In this document: in pieces, positions 35,579 through 48,381 of the stretch
Layout of the letters: each line of letters starts with the position of its first letter
Position numbering within the stretch: position 1 is the stretch's first letter
Assembly (NCBI GenBank): GCA_030686995.1
Contig: CM060708.1
Span: 261,294,044-261,358,043 of the forward strand
Direction of reading: 5' to 3'
DNA from: Artemisia argyi
Taxonomy: Eukaryota; Streptophyta; Magnoliopsida; Asterales; Asteraceae
DNA length: 64,000 nucleotides
Notes under the pieces: generated by a model
What the model was told of the DNA's origin: nothing
Seen by the model: only the letters and a program-made list of their open reading frames with translations
The model's database searches: none
Program-made: the position numbers and the translations under genes

Positions 35579-37755
35579 ATGTCGCCTCGTACTGGCCTCT
35601 TGCTTCATCTTGTTTTTGGTTTTGTATTGTTAGCGTCTCTTAAGGCGGAAGCTGCCACGAAGAAGTATCAGTTTGATGTATGTCATGTTCACATACTTAC
35701 ATATATCATTTTTTTGAGTTCTTAACTTAAATTTGTATTTTTTGTATCGTACTCATTTGTTGCAATTAAAAGATCAATGTAGGGTATTATATCAGAAAGA
35801 GAATCATTAATTTTGACACAATGTACTTTTTAAAAGGTCATCACTTGTGTAAGCTTTTCACATGCAACTTTTACGAACAGGTACAAGTGAGCAATGTGAG
35901 CAGATTGTGCCATGCGAAACCGATTGTGACTGTAAATGGGAGGTTTCCAGGGCCTACTATTTATGCTCGAGAAGGCGATAGAGTTATCATCAACGTTACA
36001 AATCATGCCCAATATAACATGTCTATTCATTGGTATATATCACATTTTATGAAGAATTCAGTTATTACCATTTAGCCATAAATATAATTTGTGGACCTTT
36101 TATATGTCTGTTATCTGGTTTTCTAGGCATGGGTTGAAGCAATACGCTAACGGATGGGCAGATGGACCAGCATACGTAACACAATGCCCGATCCAGACGG
36201 GAAGTAACTATGTTTATGACTTTAACGTTACAGGACAAAGAGGGACATTGTGGTGGCATGCTCATATTCTTTGGCTACGAGCTACAGTTTATGGTGCAAT
36301 CGTCATCTTGCCTCAACAAGGAACTCCTTATCCATTCCCAAAGCCTGATAATGAACATGTCTTGGTGTTTGGTAAACACTCACTCTATTTATGCAACCAG
36401 GGTCAAAATAGTGCCCGAAATTTAACATTTACAGTACATTGTAACTTTGATGTTTTTTTTAACATAAATATATATATATATGTTTATTAGGTGAATGGTG
36501 GCATAATGATGTTGAAGAGATTGTGAAGCAAGGGAACGCCATGGGCTTGCCTCCTAACATGTCCGATGCCCACACCATCAATGGAAAACCTGGCCCACTC
36601 TTTCCATGCTCCGAAAAACGTATGATTTGCACTCATCGACCACCTATATAGCATAATCCGTAGATAAATTTGTACTGAATGTTGTTTTCTTGATTTTCAG
36701 ATACATTTGCAATGGAAGTCGATCAAGGGAAGAAATATCTTCTGAGAATTGCAAATGCTGCTCTGAACGATGAGCTCTTCTTTGCTATTGCAGGTCACAA
36801 CATGACAGTAGTGGAGATTGATGCCGTCTACACAAAACCCTTTACAACCCCTGCTATACTAATCGCTCCCGGACAAACCACAAATGTTTTGGTTTATGCT
36901 AACAGCGCTCCAGGCCGCTACTTCATGGCAGTCCGTCCGTTCCAAGACGTTCCAATTCCTGTTGACAACAAAACCGCCACAGCGATCTTCCAATACAAAG
37001 GGATTCCCAATACGGTTCTCCCATCACTCCCTCAATTACCATCACCAAATGACACCACCTTTGCGTTAAGCTACAATAATAAGCTTCGGAGCCTGAACAC
37101 TCCTAATTTCCCAGCAAATGTCCCGTTAAAAGTTGACCGGAACCTATTTTTCACCATTGGGTTAGGCAAGAGTGCATGTCCTACTTGCATTAATGGAACT
37201 CGACTTTCAGCTTCCTTAAACAACATCACATTTGTGATGCCAAAAACCGGACTTCTCCAAGCTCACTATGAGAACTTGAAAGGGGTATTTACACTTGATT
37301 TCCCAGATAAGCCTCCTAAAGCTTTTAACTACACAGGTGCACCCCTGACTGCGAACCTTTTTACTTCTCATGGAACACGACTAAGCAAAATCGCCTTCAA
37401 TTCGACAGTGGAACTTGTGATCCAAGACACTAATTTACTAAGCGTTGAGTCCCACCCGTTTCACCTTCACGGATACAACTTCTTTGTGGTCGGAACAGGC
37501 ATTGGAAATTTTGATCCTGCTAAAGACCCTGCGAAGTATAACTTGGTGGATCCACCTGAAAGGAATACAGTTGGTGTTCCAACCGGTGGTTGGTCTGCCA
37601 TTCGTTTTAGAGCAGACAATCCGGGAGTTTGGTTTTTTCACTGTCATTTGGAGTTGCATACTGGTTGGGGACTGAAGACAGCGTTTGTTGTGGAAGATGG
37701 ACCAGGAAAAGATCAGACTGTTCGTCCTCCTCCAAAGGATCTTCCACCTTGCTGA
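35579..37755 (+). CDS. Laccase (multicopper oxidase), copy 1 of 3
   Basis: Exons 35579-35677, 35881-36032, 36127-36371, 36491-36619 and 36701-37755 join to 559 residues. An N-terminal signal peptide ([19 protein letters not shown]) sends it to the apoplast. Copper ligands are complete: HWHG at 83-86, HAH at 128-130, HPFHLHG at 460-466 and HCHLELH at 522-528. The residue ten after the type-1 Cys is Leu533, the non-coordinating axial residue of high-potential laccases. The enzyme oxidises phenolics such as monolignols while reducing O2 to water; plant laccases act in lignification and flavonoid polymerisation. Many NxT/NxS sites suit a secreted glycoprotein. The first exon is 27 bp shorter than in copies 2 and 3, giving a different signal peptide. 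Which laccase clade it belongs to is not certain. Confidence 0.96.
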
Positions 37756-39021
37756 TTATACACGTACCTGATGTAATTGTAAATTCGGAAGTATTTTCTA
37801 ACTGAAAATGCATTTGTTTATTCTTTCATTTCGAGTGTGGCAATTCATAAGAATCAATTCAATTTCTTGAAACGTTATTAACTCATGTTTTTTTTAAGCT
37901 TCAACTTGCAATATGTTAATTGTGAAAGCGACTATATAACAATATCAATGAGCAATGTTAAAAAATGAGACAATCTAGCTCCTTAAATATGACTTCAAAG
38001 CCTTCAAACTCAAATTTAAAATGTTCTAACATTTAAACACAATGCAAAACAAAATAGGATCACAAGTTCACCATTTGAGCCCTAAACCGTCATGGTCTTA
38101 AAGATAATAAATGGCTAACAGCCATATACAAACCACTTATTGCATTGCAATCCATACCTATATGCAGAATGAAGACAGGAACTAAGAGTAGTTAAAAGTG
38201 ACTCGCTACATAGATTTTACTAGATTCGTTGTCAAACTGGATTTGATCTACTTACGAACTTTAAATGGACTAAAGTATAGAAAACTGCTGTCAAATGAAA
38301 ATGTGCACTAGTCTCCAGATAGGTTCCAAGTTTTTAAGAGAAGGAATTTTCATCTGTAATTCATTTTTGTTCCAAAGGTTACCCAAAGGAGTTTTCACGG
38401 TGAGGGTGGCTAAATCAATGAGGGATTGCGTTTTTCAATCTCTAAATACTTGTATGTTATAGTGTTATACAAGTAACGATAAAGTTACGTTAAAATGTAA
38501 AAAAAAAAGGGTTAAATTAGTGAAAGAAAGTTGCAGAGTGTACAACAAATGTGATAGAAGGGTTTACTTCAAATAAATTGTTAAAGATTTAAGTCCTATT
38601 TGGTATAATGATGCAGATATCTTGTATCCAACTAGTATTATATCTTAGACACATTCACAAGCAAACCATATATATTTTTATATTCGTTAACCAAAGTTTT
38701 ATAGTGACTGATGAGAGAATAAATCAATAATTCAGAATGCTAATGGTAAGTTGTGATTACATAACATACCTGGACAGTCTTTCTTGTGAAGCACAATATT
38801 ACTACCAAACTAGAAGATCTAAAATCAGCAAAAAGGGGTTGGCCTTGTGTACCTCTCATATCTCATAACTCTTCCCTAAACTACAACCTTCACAAATTAC
38901 TTTTAATATTATAATTTGTTCCTAAACCTTCAATTCTAGCCTGTCATCTGCACAAATTTAACTTCAAAGCTTTCATTACATCTTACTCACTTCACCTTCA
39001 CCTAATATCTATATCCACACG
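37756..39021. other. Intergenic spacer, laccase 1-2
   Basis: Homologous to the spacer 41,299-42,582. Both carry a block near CTTCAAAGC..TTCAAACT, the CATGATCTTATAG-type block and, near the next gene, GGTTGGCCTTGTGTACCTCT, a conserved proximal promoter also recognisable at about 35,310 (GTAGGCCTTATGTACCTCTC). The duplication unit therefore includes promoter and 3' flank. Confidence 0.75.
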
Positions 39022-39118
39022 TATATATACACACATGTTTGCATGTATATCTCCATCTACCTTTGTCTTTCTCTCTTGATTCGTAGAATATACACCATTT
39101 TGATCAAGGGCGAAATAA

Positions 39119-41298
39119 ATGTTGTCTCGTGGTGGTTTGAGCTTCCTTTCTGGCCATTCTGGCTGCACGCTTCTTTTTGTTCTCGGGTTTGTGTCCTTGG
39201 TTGTTCTTCAAGCGGAAGCTGCCACCAAGAAGTATCAGTTTGATGTGAGTTCGTTGGTCATTTCCATCTCAAATTCCATTAAACTCATTTAATATGTAGA
39301 TCTTTTTCCACAAATCTTATTTCCTTTGTCCTTCCATTTTACAAAAATTAAAATGACTGTCTTCTGAAGAAGTAATCCTTTCTAAGTTTTTGACTTGTTA
39401 AGTGTTGACTTTTGTACTTATACATCAACAGGTACAAGTAAGCAATGTGAGCCGCTTGTGCCATGCGAAGCCAATTGTTACTGTAAACGGGCAGTTTCCA
39501 GGACCTACTATCTACGCTCGAGAAGGCGATAGAGTTATCATTAACGTTTCAAATCATGCACAATATAACATGTCTATTCACTGGTATATTATTATATTCC
39601 CATGCCCCAAGCTTTAATTTATGAAGTTGAGAGTTGGTACTATAGTACCATACCATTGATGCTTTTTGTTTTCTTTTTGTCGGATTTTTTAGGCATGGAC
39701 TGAAACAATACGCTAACGGATGGGCTGATGGACCGGCATACATAACACAATGCCCGATACAGACGGGAAGTAACTATGTTTACGACTTCAACGTTACAGG
39801 ACAAAGAGGGACATTGTGGTGGCATGCACATATTTTTTGGCTTCGAGCTACAGTTTATGGTGCAATTGTCATTTTGCCTCAACAAGGAACTCCATATCCA
39901 TTCCCAAAGCCCGATAACGAACATGTCTTGGTGTTAGGTAAACACACTAATTATATAAAAAGGGCCAAAATAGTAGCCTGAATTTAACATTTAACTTGAT
40001 CTTCAAGTTTTTTCTAACTTGAATATGTATTATTTAGGTGAATGGTGGCATGGTGATGTTGAAGAGATTGTGAAGCAAGGGAATGCCATGGGCTTGCCTC
40101 CTAACATGTCCGATGCCCACACCATCAATGGCAAACCCGGCCCCCTCTTTCCATGCTCTGAGAAACGTACAACTTGCATCGACCACTTATATCGTATAAT
40201 TCATCGAAAAATTTGTACTCAATATTGTTTTCGTGCTTTTCAGACACATTTGCAATGGAAGTCAAGCAGGGGAAGAAATACCTTCTAAGGATCGTGAACG
40301 CTGCCCTCAATGACGAGCTCTTCTTTGCTGTTGCGGGTCACAATATGACGGTAGTGGAGATTGATGCTGTCTACACCAAACCTTTTACCACCTCCGCTAT
40401 ACTAATCACTCCTGGACAAACCACAAATGTTTTGGTTTATGCCAACAGCGCTCCAGGTCGGTACTTCATGGCAGTCCGTCCGTTCCAAGACGTTCCAATT
40501 CCTGTTGACAACAAAACTGCAACCGCAATCCTCCAGTACAAAGGTATTCCCAATACTGTTCTCCCATTACTACCTCAGTTACCATCACCAAACGACACCG
40601 CTTTTGCTTTGAGCTACAACAAAAATCTCCGGAGCCTCAATACTCCTAACTTCCCAGCAAATGTCCCCTTGAAAGTTGACCGGAAGTTATTGTTCACCGT
40701 TGGGCTAGGAAAGAGTGTGTGTCCAACATGCATTAATGGAACCCGTCTTTCAGCCTCACTAAACAACATTACATTTGTGATGCCACAAACCGGACTACTT
40801 CAAGCTCACTATAAGAACATGAAAGGGGTGTTTACAACAGATTTCCCGGACAAGCCTCCTAAAGCTTTTAACTACACTGGTGCTCCCCTGACCGCGAACC
40901 TTTTCACTTCTCATGGAACCAGACTGAGCAAAATTGCCTTCAATTCGACGGTTGAGCTAGTGATCCAAGACACTAATTTACTAAGTGTCGAGTCCCACCC
41001 GTTTCACCTTCACGGATACAACTTCTTTGTGGTAGGAACAGGCATTGGGAATTTTGATCCGGCTAAAGATCCCGCCAAGTATAACTTGGTGGATCCGCCT
41101 GAAAGAAATACAGTTGGTGTTCCAACTGGTGGTTGGTCTGCCATTCGTTTTAGAGCCGACAATCCAGGAGTTTGGTTTTTTCACTGTCATTTGGAGTTGC
41201 ATACTGGTTGGGGATTGAAGACCGCTTTTGTAGTGGAAGATGGACCAGGAAAAGATCAGGCTGTCCATCCTCCACCCAAGGATCTTCCACCGTGCTAA
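39119..41298 (+). CDS. Laccase (multicopper oxidase), copy 2 of 3
   Basis: Exons 39119-39244, 39432-39583, 39693-39937, 40038-40166 and 40244-41298 join in frame to 568 residues. The four internal and last exons are exactly as long as in copy 1, and all intron phases are the same. The signal peptide runs from [10 protein letters not shown] through [17 protein letters not shown]. All four copper motifs are present (HWHG, HAH, HPFHLHG, HCHLELH). HAHIFW differs from HAHILW in copies 1 and 3. The protein ends [13 protein letters not shown], with His where the other two have Arg. Same predicted role: apoplastic phenol oxidation with O2. The gene is intact and lies 3,540 bp (ATG to ATG) after copy 1, so it is a tandem duplicate. 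Its signal-peptide exon is closest to copy 3. Confidence 0.96.
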
Positions 41299-42582
41299 TT
41301 ATACAAACCTGATGTAATTGTAAAAGTGCAAGTTTTAAGATGCATTTGTTTATTCTTTCATTTTTGATTGCCCGTTTGGCAATCAGCAATAAATCAATCA
41401 AAACACATGTTTTTAAAAGGTTGATAACTCTTATATGCTTCAACTAGCAATATTATGTTGATTGTCAAAAGAACCTTAAAAGATTGGAAATTGTGGACTT
41501 AAAAATAGGCTTAAGAGATTACTGTATCATTGAGTAACTAACACTTTAACGAATATGGGACATTCAAGCTCCCAAAATGCAAGTTCAAAGCTTCCAAACT
41601 GGAATCATATATGTTCGAACATAATCTTTATGCACGTATTTCCAGACATATGCTATGATTTTAAACCCAATGTAATCACGCAATCATGCCATAAAACCTC
41701 ATGATCTTATAGACGATAAATATCTTACAACCTCATATATGGTCACAAGCCACTTACTTCAATGCAGTCCATACTTATCTACAGAATGCAAACAAGAACT
41801 CAAACTTGGTAAATGTGACTCATTACATTGATTTTTCCAGATTAGTTTGTTGCGAAGAGGTCATCTTTTTGAAATAGTTGAATGGATTTTCCAAGTTATA
41901 AAAGAAGTCGCATATATCTAAAATTCATTGGTTGTTCCAACTATGCATCCAGTTTAAAATGTTACAACTCGAGTGGACGAGGAATTTGCGTTTTTCTATC
42001 TCTAATACTCGTGTTATACGGCCGGCATAAATATTGTGTTAAAATGAAAAAGAAAGTCAAATGAGTGAACAAAAGTTATAGATAGAGTGTATTTCAACAA
42101 TTGTGTTAGAGGGTTAGCTTCATGATAAGTGGTTGGTATGATGTAGATATCTTGTATCGCAGGTATTTTAATTTATATGCATTGTCAAAAAATTATCTTA
42201 AAGACATACATAAGAAACTCATATAAAAATTCGCTAAGCACAGTTCATTTGATTCATGGATAAAGCAAATCAATTAAACACAATGCTAGAGGTAAGTTTT
42301 AAATGCATAATATACCTGGACAATCTTTTAAGTGAAGCACAATATTACCAAACTAGAAGATCCAAAATTGGCAAATAGGGGTTGGCCTTGTGTACCTCTC
42401 ATATCCCATAGCTCTCCCCTAAGCTACAACCTTCACAAATTTTACTAATATTATAATTTGTTTCTAAACCTTCAATTCAAGCCTCTCATCTGCACATATT
42501 TAACTTCAAAGCTTCCATTGATCCATTCACATCTCACCCACTTCACATTCACCTAATCACCATTTGCAGACATATATATATA
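41299..42582. other. Intergenic spacer, laccase 2-3
   Basis: Second copy of the laccase spacer, with the same order of conserved blocks as 37,756-39,021 and a proximal promoter block at 42,379-42,470. No coding region is visible. Confidence 0.75.
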
Positions 42583-42672
42583 CACATATGTTTGCATGTA
42601 TATCTACATCTACCTTTGTCTTTCTCACTATTCATAGGATAACACAGAAATCTCACACCAAGCACGGCAGAA

Positions 42673-44888
42673 ATGCGGTCTCGTGGTGGTTCGTACTTCC
42701 TTTCTGACCATTCTGGCTGTATGCTTCTTTTTTTTCTCGGGTTTGGGTCCCTGATTTTTCTTCACGCTGAAGCTGCCACCAAGAAGTATCAGTTTGATGT
42801 GAGTTCATTACCATCTTATATTCCATTTAACCACATATGCAGCTCTATTTCCAGAACTTGCCTTGCTCCTTCTGTTTTTTCAGAAAAACGGCTGTGTTCT
42901 GAAGTAGTAATTGCTTTTTAAGTTTTTAACTTTTTGTCTTGTCTTTTGTATTTATACATCAACAGGTACAAGTAAGTAATGTAAGCCGCTTGTGCCATGC
43001 GAAGCCAATTGTTACTGTAAACGGGCAGTTCCCAGGACCTACTATATATGCTCGAGAGGGTGACAGAGTCATCATAAACGTTTCGAATCATGCACAATAT
43101 AACATGTCTATTCACTGGTATCTTCTATTCCCATTTCCACAAGCTTTAAGGTGTACGTAGTTGTAAGTTGGTACCATTATTGATTATTTGTTTTGTTGTC
43201 GGGTATTTTAGGCATGGACTGAAACAATATGCTAACGGATGGGCAGATGGGCCAGCATACATAACACAATGCCCAATCAAAACAGGCAGTAGCTATGTTT
43301 ACGACTTTAATGTTACGGGGCAAAGAGGAACATTGTGGTGGCATGCCCATATTCTTTGGCTCCGAGCTACAGTTTATGGTGCTATTGTCATTTTGCCCCA
43401 ACAAGGAACTCCATATCCATTCCCCAAGCCTGATAGCGAACAAGTTTTGGTGTTTGGTAAATCACTTAATCCAGTTTCTTAATTTTCCTTGAGAGTGTTG
43501 TCTTGTTTACTTTCTTCCGTTGGCAGGTCTCATTTTAATGAAGACAAGACCACATATTACCATAAACTAGCATATGCCTTAAACCAACTATATCCAACTT
43601 CTTTGAAACAAGTAATTTTGTTAAACAGGGGAGTGGTGGCATGGTGATGTTGAAGAGATTGTGAAGCAGGGAAATGCCATGGGCTTGCCTCCTAACATGT
43701 CCGATGCCCACACCATTAATGGCAAACCCGGCCCACTGTTTCCATGCTCTGAAAAACGTAAGCATGACATTGATCACTTGTACTTTACAATTTATCAATA
43801 GATTTGTTCTCAAGATTGTCTCGTGCTTTTCAGACACATTTGCGATGGAAGTCGAGCAAGGGAAAAAATACCTTTTAAGGATAGTGAACGCTGCCCTCAA
43901 CGACGAGCTCTTCTTTGCTGTCGCGGGGCACAACATGACGGTGGTTGAGATAGACGCCGTCTACACCAAACCCTTTACCACCTCTGCTATACTAATCGCC
44001 CCAGGCCAAACGACAAACGTTCTAGTGTATGCCAACCGCGCTCCTGGACGATACTTCATGGCGGTCCGCCCGTTCCAAGATGTTCCGATCCCCGTCGACA
44101 ACAAAACCGCCACAGCGATCTTTCAATATAAAGGCATCCCCAATACCGTACTCCCATCACTCCCTCAATTACCATCACCAAACGACACCGCTTTCGCTTT
44201 AACCTACAACAAGAAGCTTCGAAGTCTCAACACTCCCAACTTCCCAGCAAATGTCCCCTTAAAAGTGGACCGTAACATATTTGTCACAATTGGGTTAGGA
44301 AAGAGTGTGTGTCCAACATGCGTTAACGGAACTCGACTTTCGGCATCACTAAACAACATTACGTTTGTGATGCCACAAACCGGACTTCTTCAAGCCCACT
44401 ATCAGAACATGAAAGGAGTGTTTACCACCGATTTCCCGGATAGGCCTCCTAAAGCTTTTAATTACACAGGTGCACCCCTGACTGCGAACCTTTTCACTTC
44501 TCATGGAACAAGACTAAGCAAAATTGCCTTCAATTCGACGGTGGAACTTGTGATCCAAGACACTAATTTACTAAGCGTCGAGTCCCACCCGTTTCACCTT
44601 CATGGCTACAATTTCTTTGTCGTTGGAACAGGCATCGGGAATTTTGATCCAGCCAAGGATCCGGCCAAGTATAACTTGGTGGATCCACCAGAAAGGAATA
44701 CCATAGGTGTTCCTACCGGCGGTTGGTCTGCCATTCGTTTCAGAGCCGATAATCCAGGTGTTTGGTTTTTTCACTGTCATTTGGAGTTGCATACAGGGTG
44801 GGGACTGAAGACGGCATTTGTAGTGGAAGATGGACCTGGAAAGGATCAGGCCGTCCGTCCCCCGCCAAAGGATCTTCCACCGTGCTAA
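42673..44888 (+). CDS. Laccase (multicopper oxidase), copy 3 of 3
   Basis: Exons 42673-42798, 42966-43117, 43212-43456, 43629-43757 and 43834-44888 join to 568 residues. Signal peptide [17 protein letters not shown] is followed by the same mature N-terminus ([20 protein letters not shown]) as the other copies. HWHG, HAHILW, HPFHLHG and HCHLELH are intact. Intron 3 is longer (172 bp against about 100-119 bp), the only notable structural change. Exon 5 differs from copies 1 and 2 mainly at silent sites, with changes such as NRAPGRY for [22 protein letters not shown] and NTIGVPTGG. It starts 3,554 bp after copy 2. Function as for the other copies; expression may differ, but that cannot be read from sequence. 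Confidence 0.96.
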
Positions 44889-45150
44889 CTATACATAGCA
44901 GGCACATGACTTAATTGATTTCTTTCGCACATAAGTGTACATTTGCAAGTGTAATATAAACATTAATACCTCAACTGTAAGTGATCAAAACTGAATGAAA
45001 ATGACATATTGACATTAATACGAGTGCAAGTATATAATATATGAATCTGTCACACTAAGCAATTGAAAGAATCTTATAAGTATTATGTACTTTGCGTGAA
45101 CATAGTGATGTTTTAATGTGCGTGATACAGATACATAACTGTTCACCTAA

Positions 45151-46189
45151 CTAAAGTTTTCCAGTAATGTGAGCCTCACGCTTCCTCAATGTGGACGAAC
45201 TCAGTTTGTCTCCACTAGATTCTTCTGATACCAAATTTACGACTACAACCTGTAAACAACCCTGGTATTTAGCCGTTATCTAGAAAATAGTAATCTTCCA
45301 GCAAAATACACGCACCTTTAGCTGTGAGAGGCCTTTTTCAGCTCTCTTCTGATTCACCAATATCCCACCAGGTAGAGTCTCCTGGCTGGCAGAAAGAAAC
45401 TAGCATTAGCCTGACTATACATGGAATACAATTCTCAAGATACTAAAGACAATGAAACATCAACTATTCAACCACTTTTGTTATAATATTAGGGAAAAGT
45501 AAAATGACAACATAAGCTCAAAAGTTTGATGTAAATCATAAAGACCTTGTAAGCAAGTAGTAAATTGGACAAGGAGCAAACCTGACAACAATGGCATCCA
45601 GATTCTTATCGACAATTGAAGGACCAAAAGGATCGGTAATGTGTTCAACTTCTACGACCAGATTTGGCTTGATAGACTGATATAAAAAAAAGAACAAATT
45701 CACATACCAGGCGACAATACATGTATAACAAAAACCGAGAAAAAACAACTTGGCACCTTGATGTAATCTTGAACCGTTTTTATTCTCTGTTCAATTGGCA
45801 TAATAAGATGGGCAAACTGCAAGAAGACACGTGTATATATAAAAACTTCACTAATCAGTCATAAATCAGGGGTTGCATCTGTGTCGAAATGAGCAAGATC
45901 AAACCTGTTTTCTGGACAACATAGGACCATTAAGAATACCAACAACAACTCGATCCCTAGCTAACTCTGCAGCTACCTACATTCAAAAACACAGCCCTTA
46001 CATATGTTGTATTAGTATGTCTAACTTGTGAAACAAAACATATAAATGGAAACAAACCTTTAAAAAAAGACGATGACCATCGTGCAAACGATCAAATGTA
46101 CCTCCTAAGACAACTGCTCCATACGTATTCGGTCGAGAAACGGTTGATGAAATAGGTACAGATTCTGAACTTGAGTCCTCTATTGTCAT
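45151..46189 (-). CDS. COAD: Phosphopantetheine adenylyltransferase (PPAT)
   Basis: Six minus-strand exons, 46189-46058, 45976-45905, 45816-45757, 45676-45582, 45385-45316 and 45249-45151, join to 175 residues, the length expected for the plant enzyme. PPAT transfers AMP from ATP to 4'-phosphopantetheine, giving dephospho-CoA, the penultimate step of coenzyme A synthesis. The nucleotidyltransferase signature is visible: [15 protein letters not shown] at 29-43, with HDGH (36-39) as the (H/T)xGH motif. Farther on come [56 protein letters not shown] and a terminal SSSTLRKRE, the ISSTxxR-like motif. The first 20 Ser-rich residues are variable in the family. A likely 5'-UTR intron (46,706 to 46,204) holds a Helitron. 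Confidence 0.93.
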
Positions 46190-46203
46190 TATTATATCTT
46201 CAC

Positions 46204-46706
46204 CTTACAAAAATAATCCTAGAATTACATCATTTTCACCTTATCCTAAAATTACATCAAAGATATCTATATTTATATCTATACTACTACTATATAATGC
46301 ATTGAGACTATTCTATAATTAGAAAAGCTTAAAATTCAGACTTTTTTCTTGCTTATTATGGAAAGATTTCAAAATTAATTGGTTAGGAAGCTTTGTTAGG
46401 AAGCGGTTGTTTGTTCAAAACTAAAATTATTTGGCTTAACCATCTCTAATATCTCTACTTATAAAGCATGAAGACAACTATAGAATAACGCAAAATATAA
46501 TCACATGGTACCCGCCGCCGCATTGCGCAGGTACCGTTCTAGTACACTCTAAGTTATAATAACCTAAGTTAGCAGATAAAATCTAATTGAGTAACAGCAA
46601 TGATAACAACATGTTCAAAATTAAGCAAAATAAACATAACGAATTATAATAGTGTATGCAAGTTTAATTACGAAATTGAAGATTGAAAAATGAAATAAGA
46701 TCATAC
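46204..46706 (-). other. Putative 5'-UTR intron of the PPAT gene
   Basis: On the minus strand CCAGAG/GTATGA (46,707/46,706) is a good donor, and TTTTTGTAAG/GTG (46,204/46,203) a possible acceptor 14 bp before the ATG. If real, the Helitron at 46,278-46,542 is spliced out of the leader. Inferred from splice-like sequence only. Confidence 0.35.
46278..46542 (+). mobile_element. Complete small Helitron (265 bp)
   Basis: Starts TCTATACTACTACTATATAA immediately after an A (46,277) and ends GGTACC..GGTACC stem, GTT, CTAG followed by T (46,543). TC at the start, hairpin plus CTAG at the end and insertion between A and T without duplication are the Helitron hallmarks. The first 60 bp match the element at 54,655. 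It has no coding capacity. Its left end is 89 bp upstream of the PPAT start codon. Confidence 0.85.
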
Positions 46707-46983
46707 CTCTGGTATTTACACAATTTGCACTGCAATAGATGAAATAGTAATTAAGTCAAATCAAAAAGTCAAATTGGGGCGAAAGGAAAATGGAAAGTGG
46801 CAACTGACCCGTTTTTATTATTATTAATTCAGTCCTTCTAGTTTTGTAAACGAGTATAACAGGTCCCTTATCTTACACACTATGTTATTTTAGATCTTTG
46901 GGATTTTGTTTTTGTAGTCATATTGTGGCTTTACTGCTTTAGTGCATTTGGTGTATAAGTCACTTTAGAGCGTTGGTTTGAAA

Positions 46984-47682
46984 TAGGGATTAGCATGGTA
47001 CTAGAATGGTACCGAACCTGTACCGAATTGGTAGTATTGATTTTTTTTCGAGCATGAAAGTGGGTACCGGTATTGTACCGGACGGGATTCGGGTATCGGA
47101 TCAGGTACCGGTATTCGATACCAGAAAATGGGTACCTATACGGTTCTTCCCATTTTTTGTTAAACCAAATAGGATTTCAAGAAAATGCAACAAAAAAATA
47201 GGAAAAAAAAACATGCATTTTCAAGTGATTTCAAACCACGACGTGGCACAAAACGCAACTAACACTTAAATAAATAAATCACCAAGATATTTGTAACATA
47301 CAGACATTCAAAAAACTTATAAAATAGGTTCGGGTTTAATTTTTGGAGCGTTTATGAAGGATCTATAGTTGCCACAATAAGTTTTTCGAACGGTTGGTTT
47401 CTTTTCATATGTTTTACATGACTATTGTTTGACATTGAACGGACCAAATGAGTGTTTGGATAAGTTATTTACTGTAATTTAAAAATATGACTACTCATTT
47501 TTCGGGATTTTTTTTGTTACTTCCTGCTTTGTTACCGGTTTCGTATTAGTGGTACCGAATTTTTTTGATGCTCAATTCATGGTACCGGTACCGTACCATT
47601 TATGAAGAGTCGATACCATTTTGATACGATACCAGTACGGTTCCAATTCGATACCAGGATTCGAGTCCAAATGCTCATCCTA
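46984..47682. mobile_element. hAT-like non-autonomous transposon (699 bp)
   Basis: Ends read TAGGGATTAGCATGG at the left and, reversed, TAGGATGAGCATTTGG at the right. The flanks are GTTTGAAA and TTTTGAAA, an 8-bp target duplication with one mismatch, as for hAT transposons. Both sub-terminal regions are dense in GGTACCG/CGGTACC and GATACCA words. No transposase is encoded. Confidence 0.75.
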
Positions 47683-47936
47683 TTTTGAAAAAAGTCTTAA
47701 GATTTTTCCCATTTTTTGCATGTAATGTTATATCACATCAGATGTTATTTCGTTTTCATAGTTTTACTAAATTTGTGAAAGTGATAAAGCCAAGCTCGGG
47801 TAGGCCAAACTTTTAGTTACACCAGAATAACAATAAATAAAATGCTTCAAAACGCTATAAAATGTTATTTCTCATGGGTTGGTGTGAAGGGAAAAAAAAA
47901 AAAAATAGTTGTGTCATAGCCTTCCCTGCTTATAAC

Positions 47937-48381
47937 CAATGTTATAAATAGCGGGAGACATGATGTTACGGCACAATCAAGCCTCAAATCTTACAAAACT
48001 TTAGCGCTTTTTAAGGCGTGCTTAAAACGGCAAAAACATATTTATAAATTTATGTATTTATGATTTTATATCATTTTCCTAAGAGTAATTTCAAATATTA
48101 AAGTTTAAATCCCAAATAGCCAGGCTCAAATACTAAACCTAAGTAGGAATTAAGTTTTGAAATTATAAGGCCCAGAAGGAAATAACCCAAATAATAGAAA
48201 TTCAAGCTCAAATTCGTAAATCCCCTAAATGCTTATAAAAATGGCGACACACCTTACCAAAAGGTACGCATTTTCTCGCCTTATCCATGCTACACCTAGA
48301 GCCGCCGCCAAAGTCCATTTCGTGACGGCGTGACTAAGCCTCGCGCCTTAGCAATGCCTTAAAGCACCTTTTAGAACACTG
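47937..48381. mobile_element. hAT-like MITE (445 bp)
   Basis: Left end CAATGTTATAAATAGCG and reversed right end CAGTGTTCTAAAAGGTGC are imperfect inverted repeats of a common plant hAT MITE type. The flanks CTTATAAC and ATTATAAG agree at the central six of eight positions. The interior has GCCTTA / TAAGGC words on both sides (48,013 and 48,338). Confidence 0.6.
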
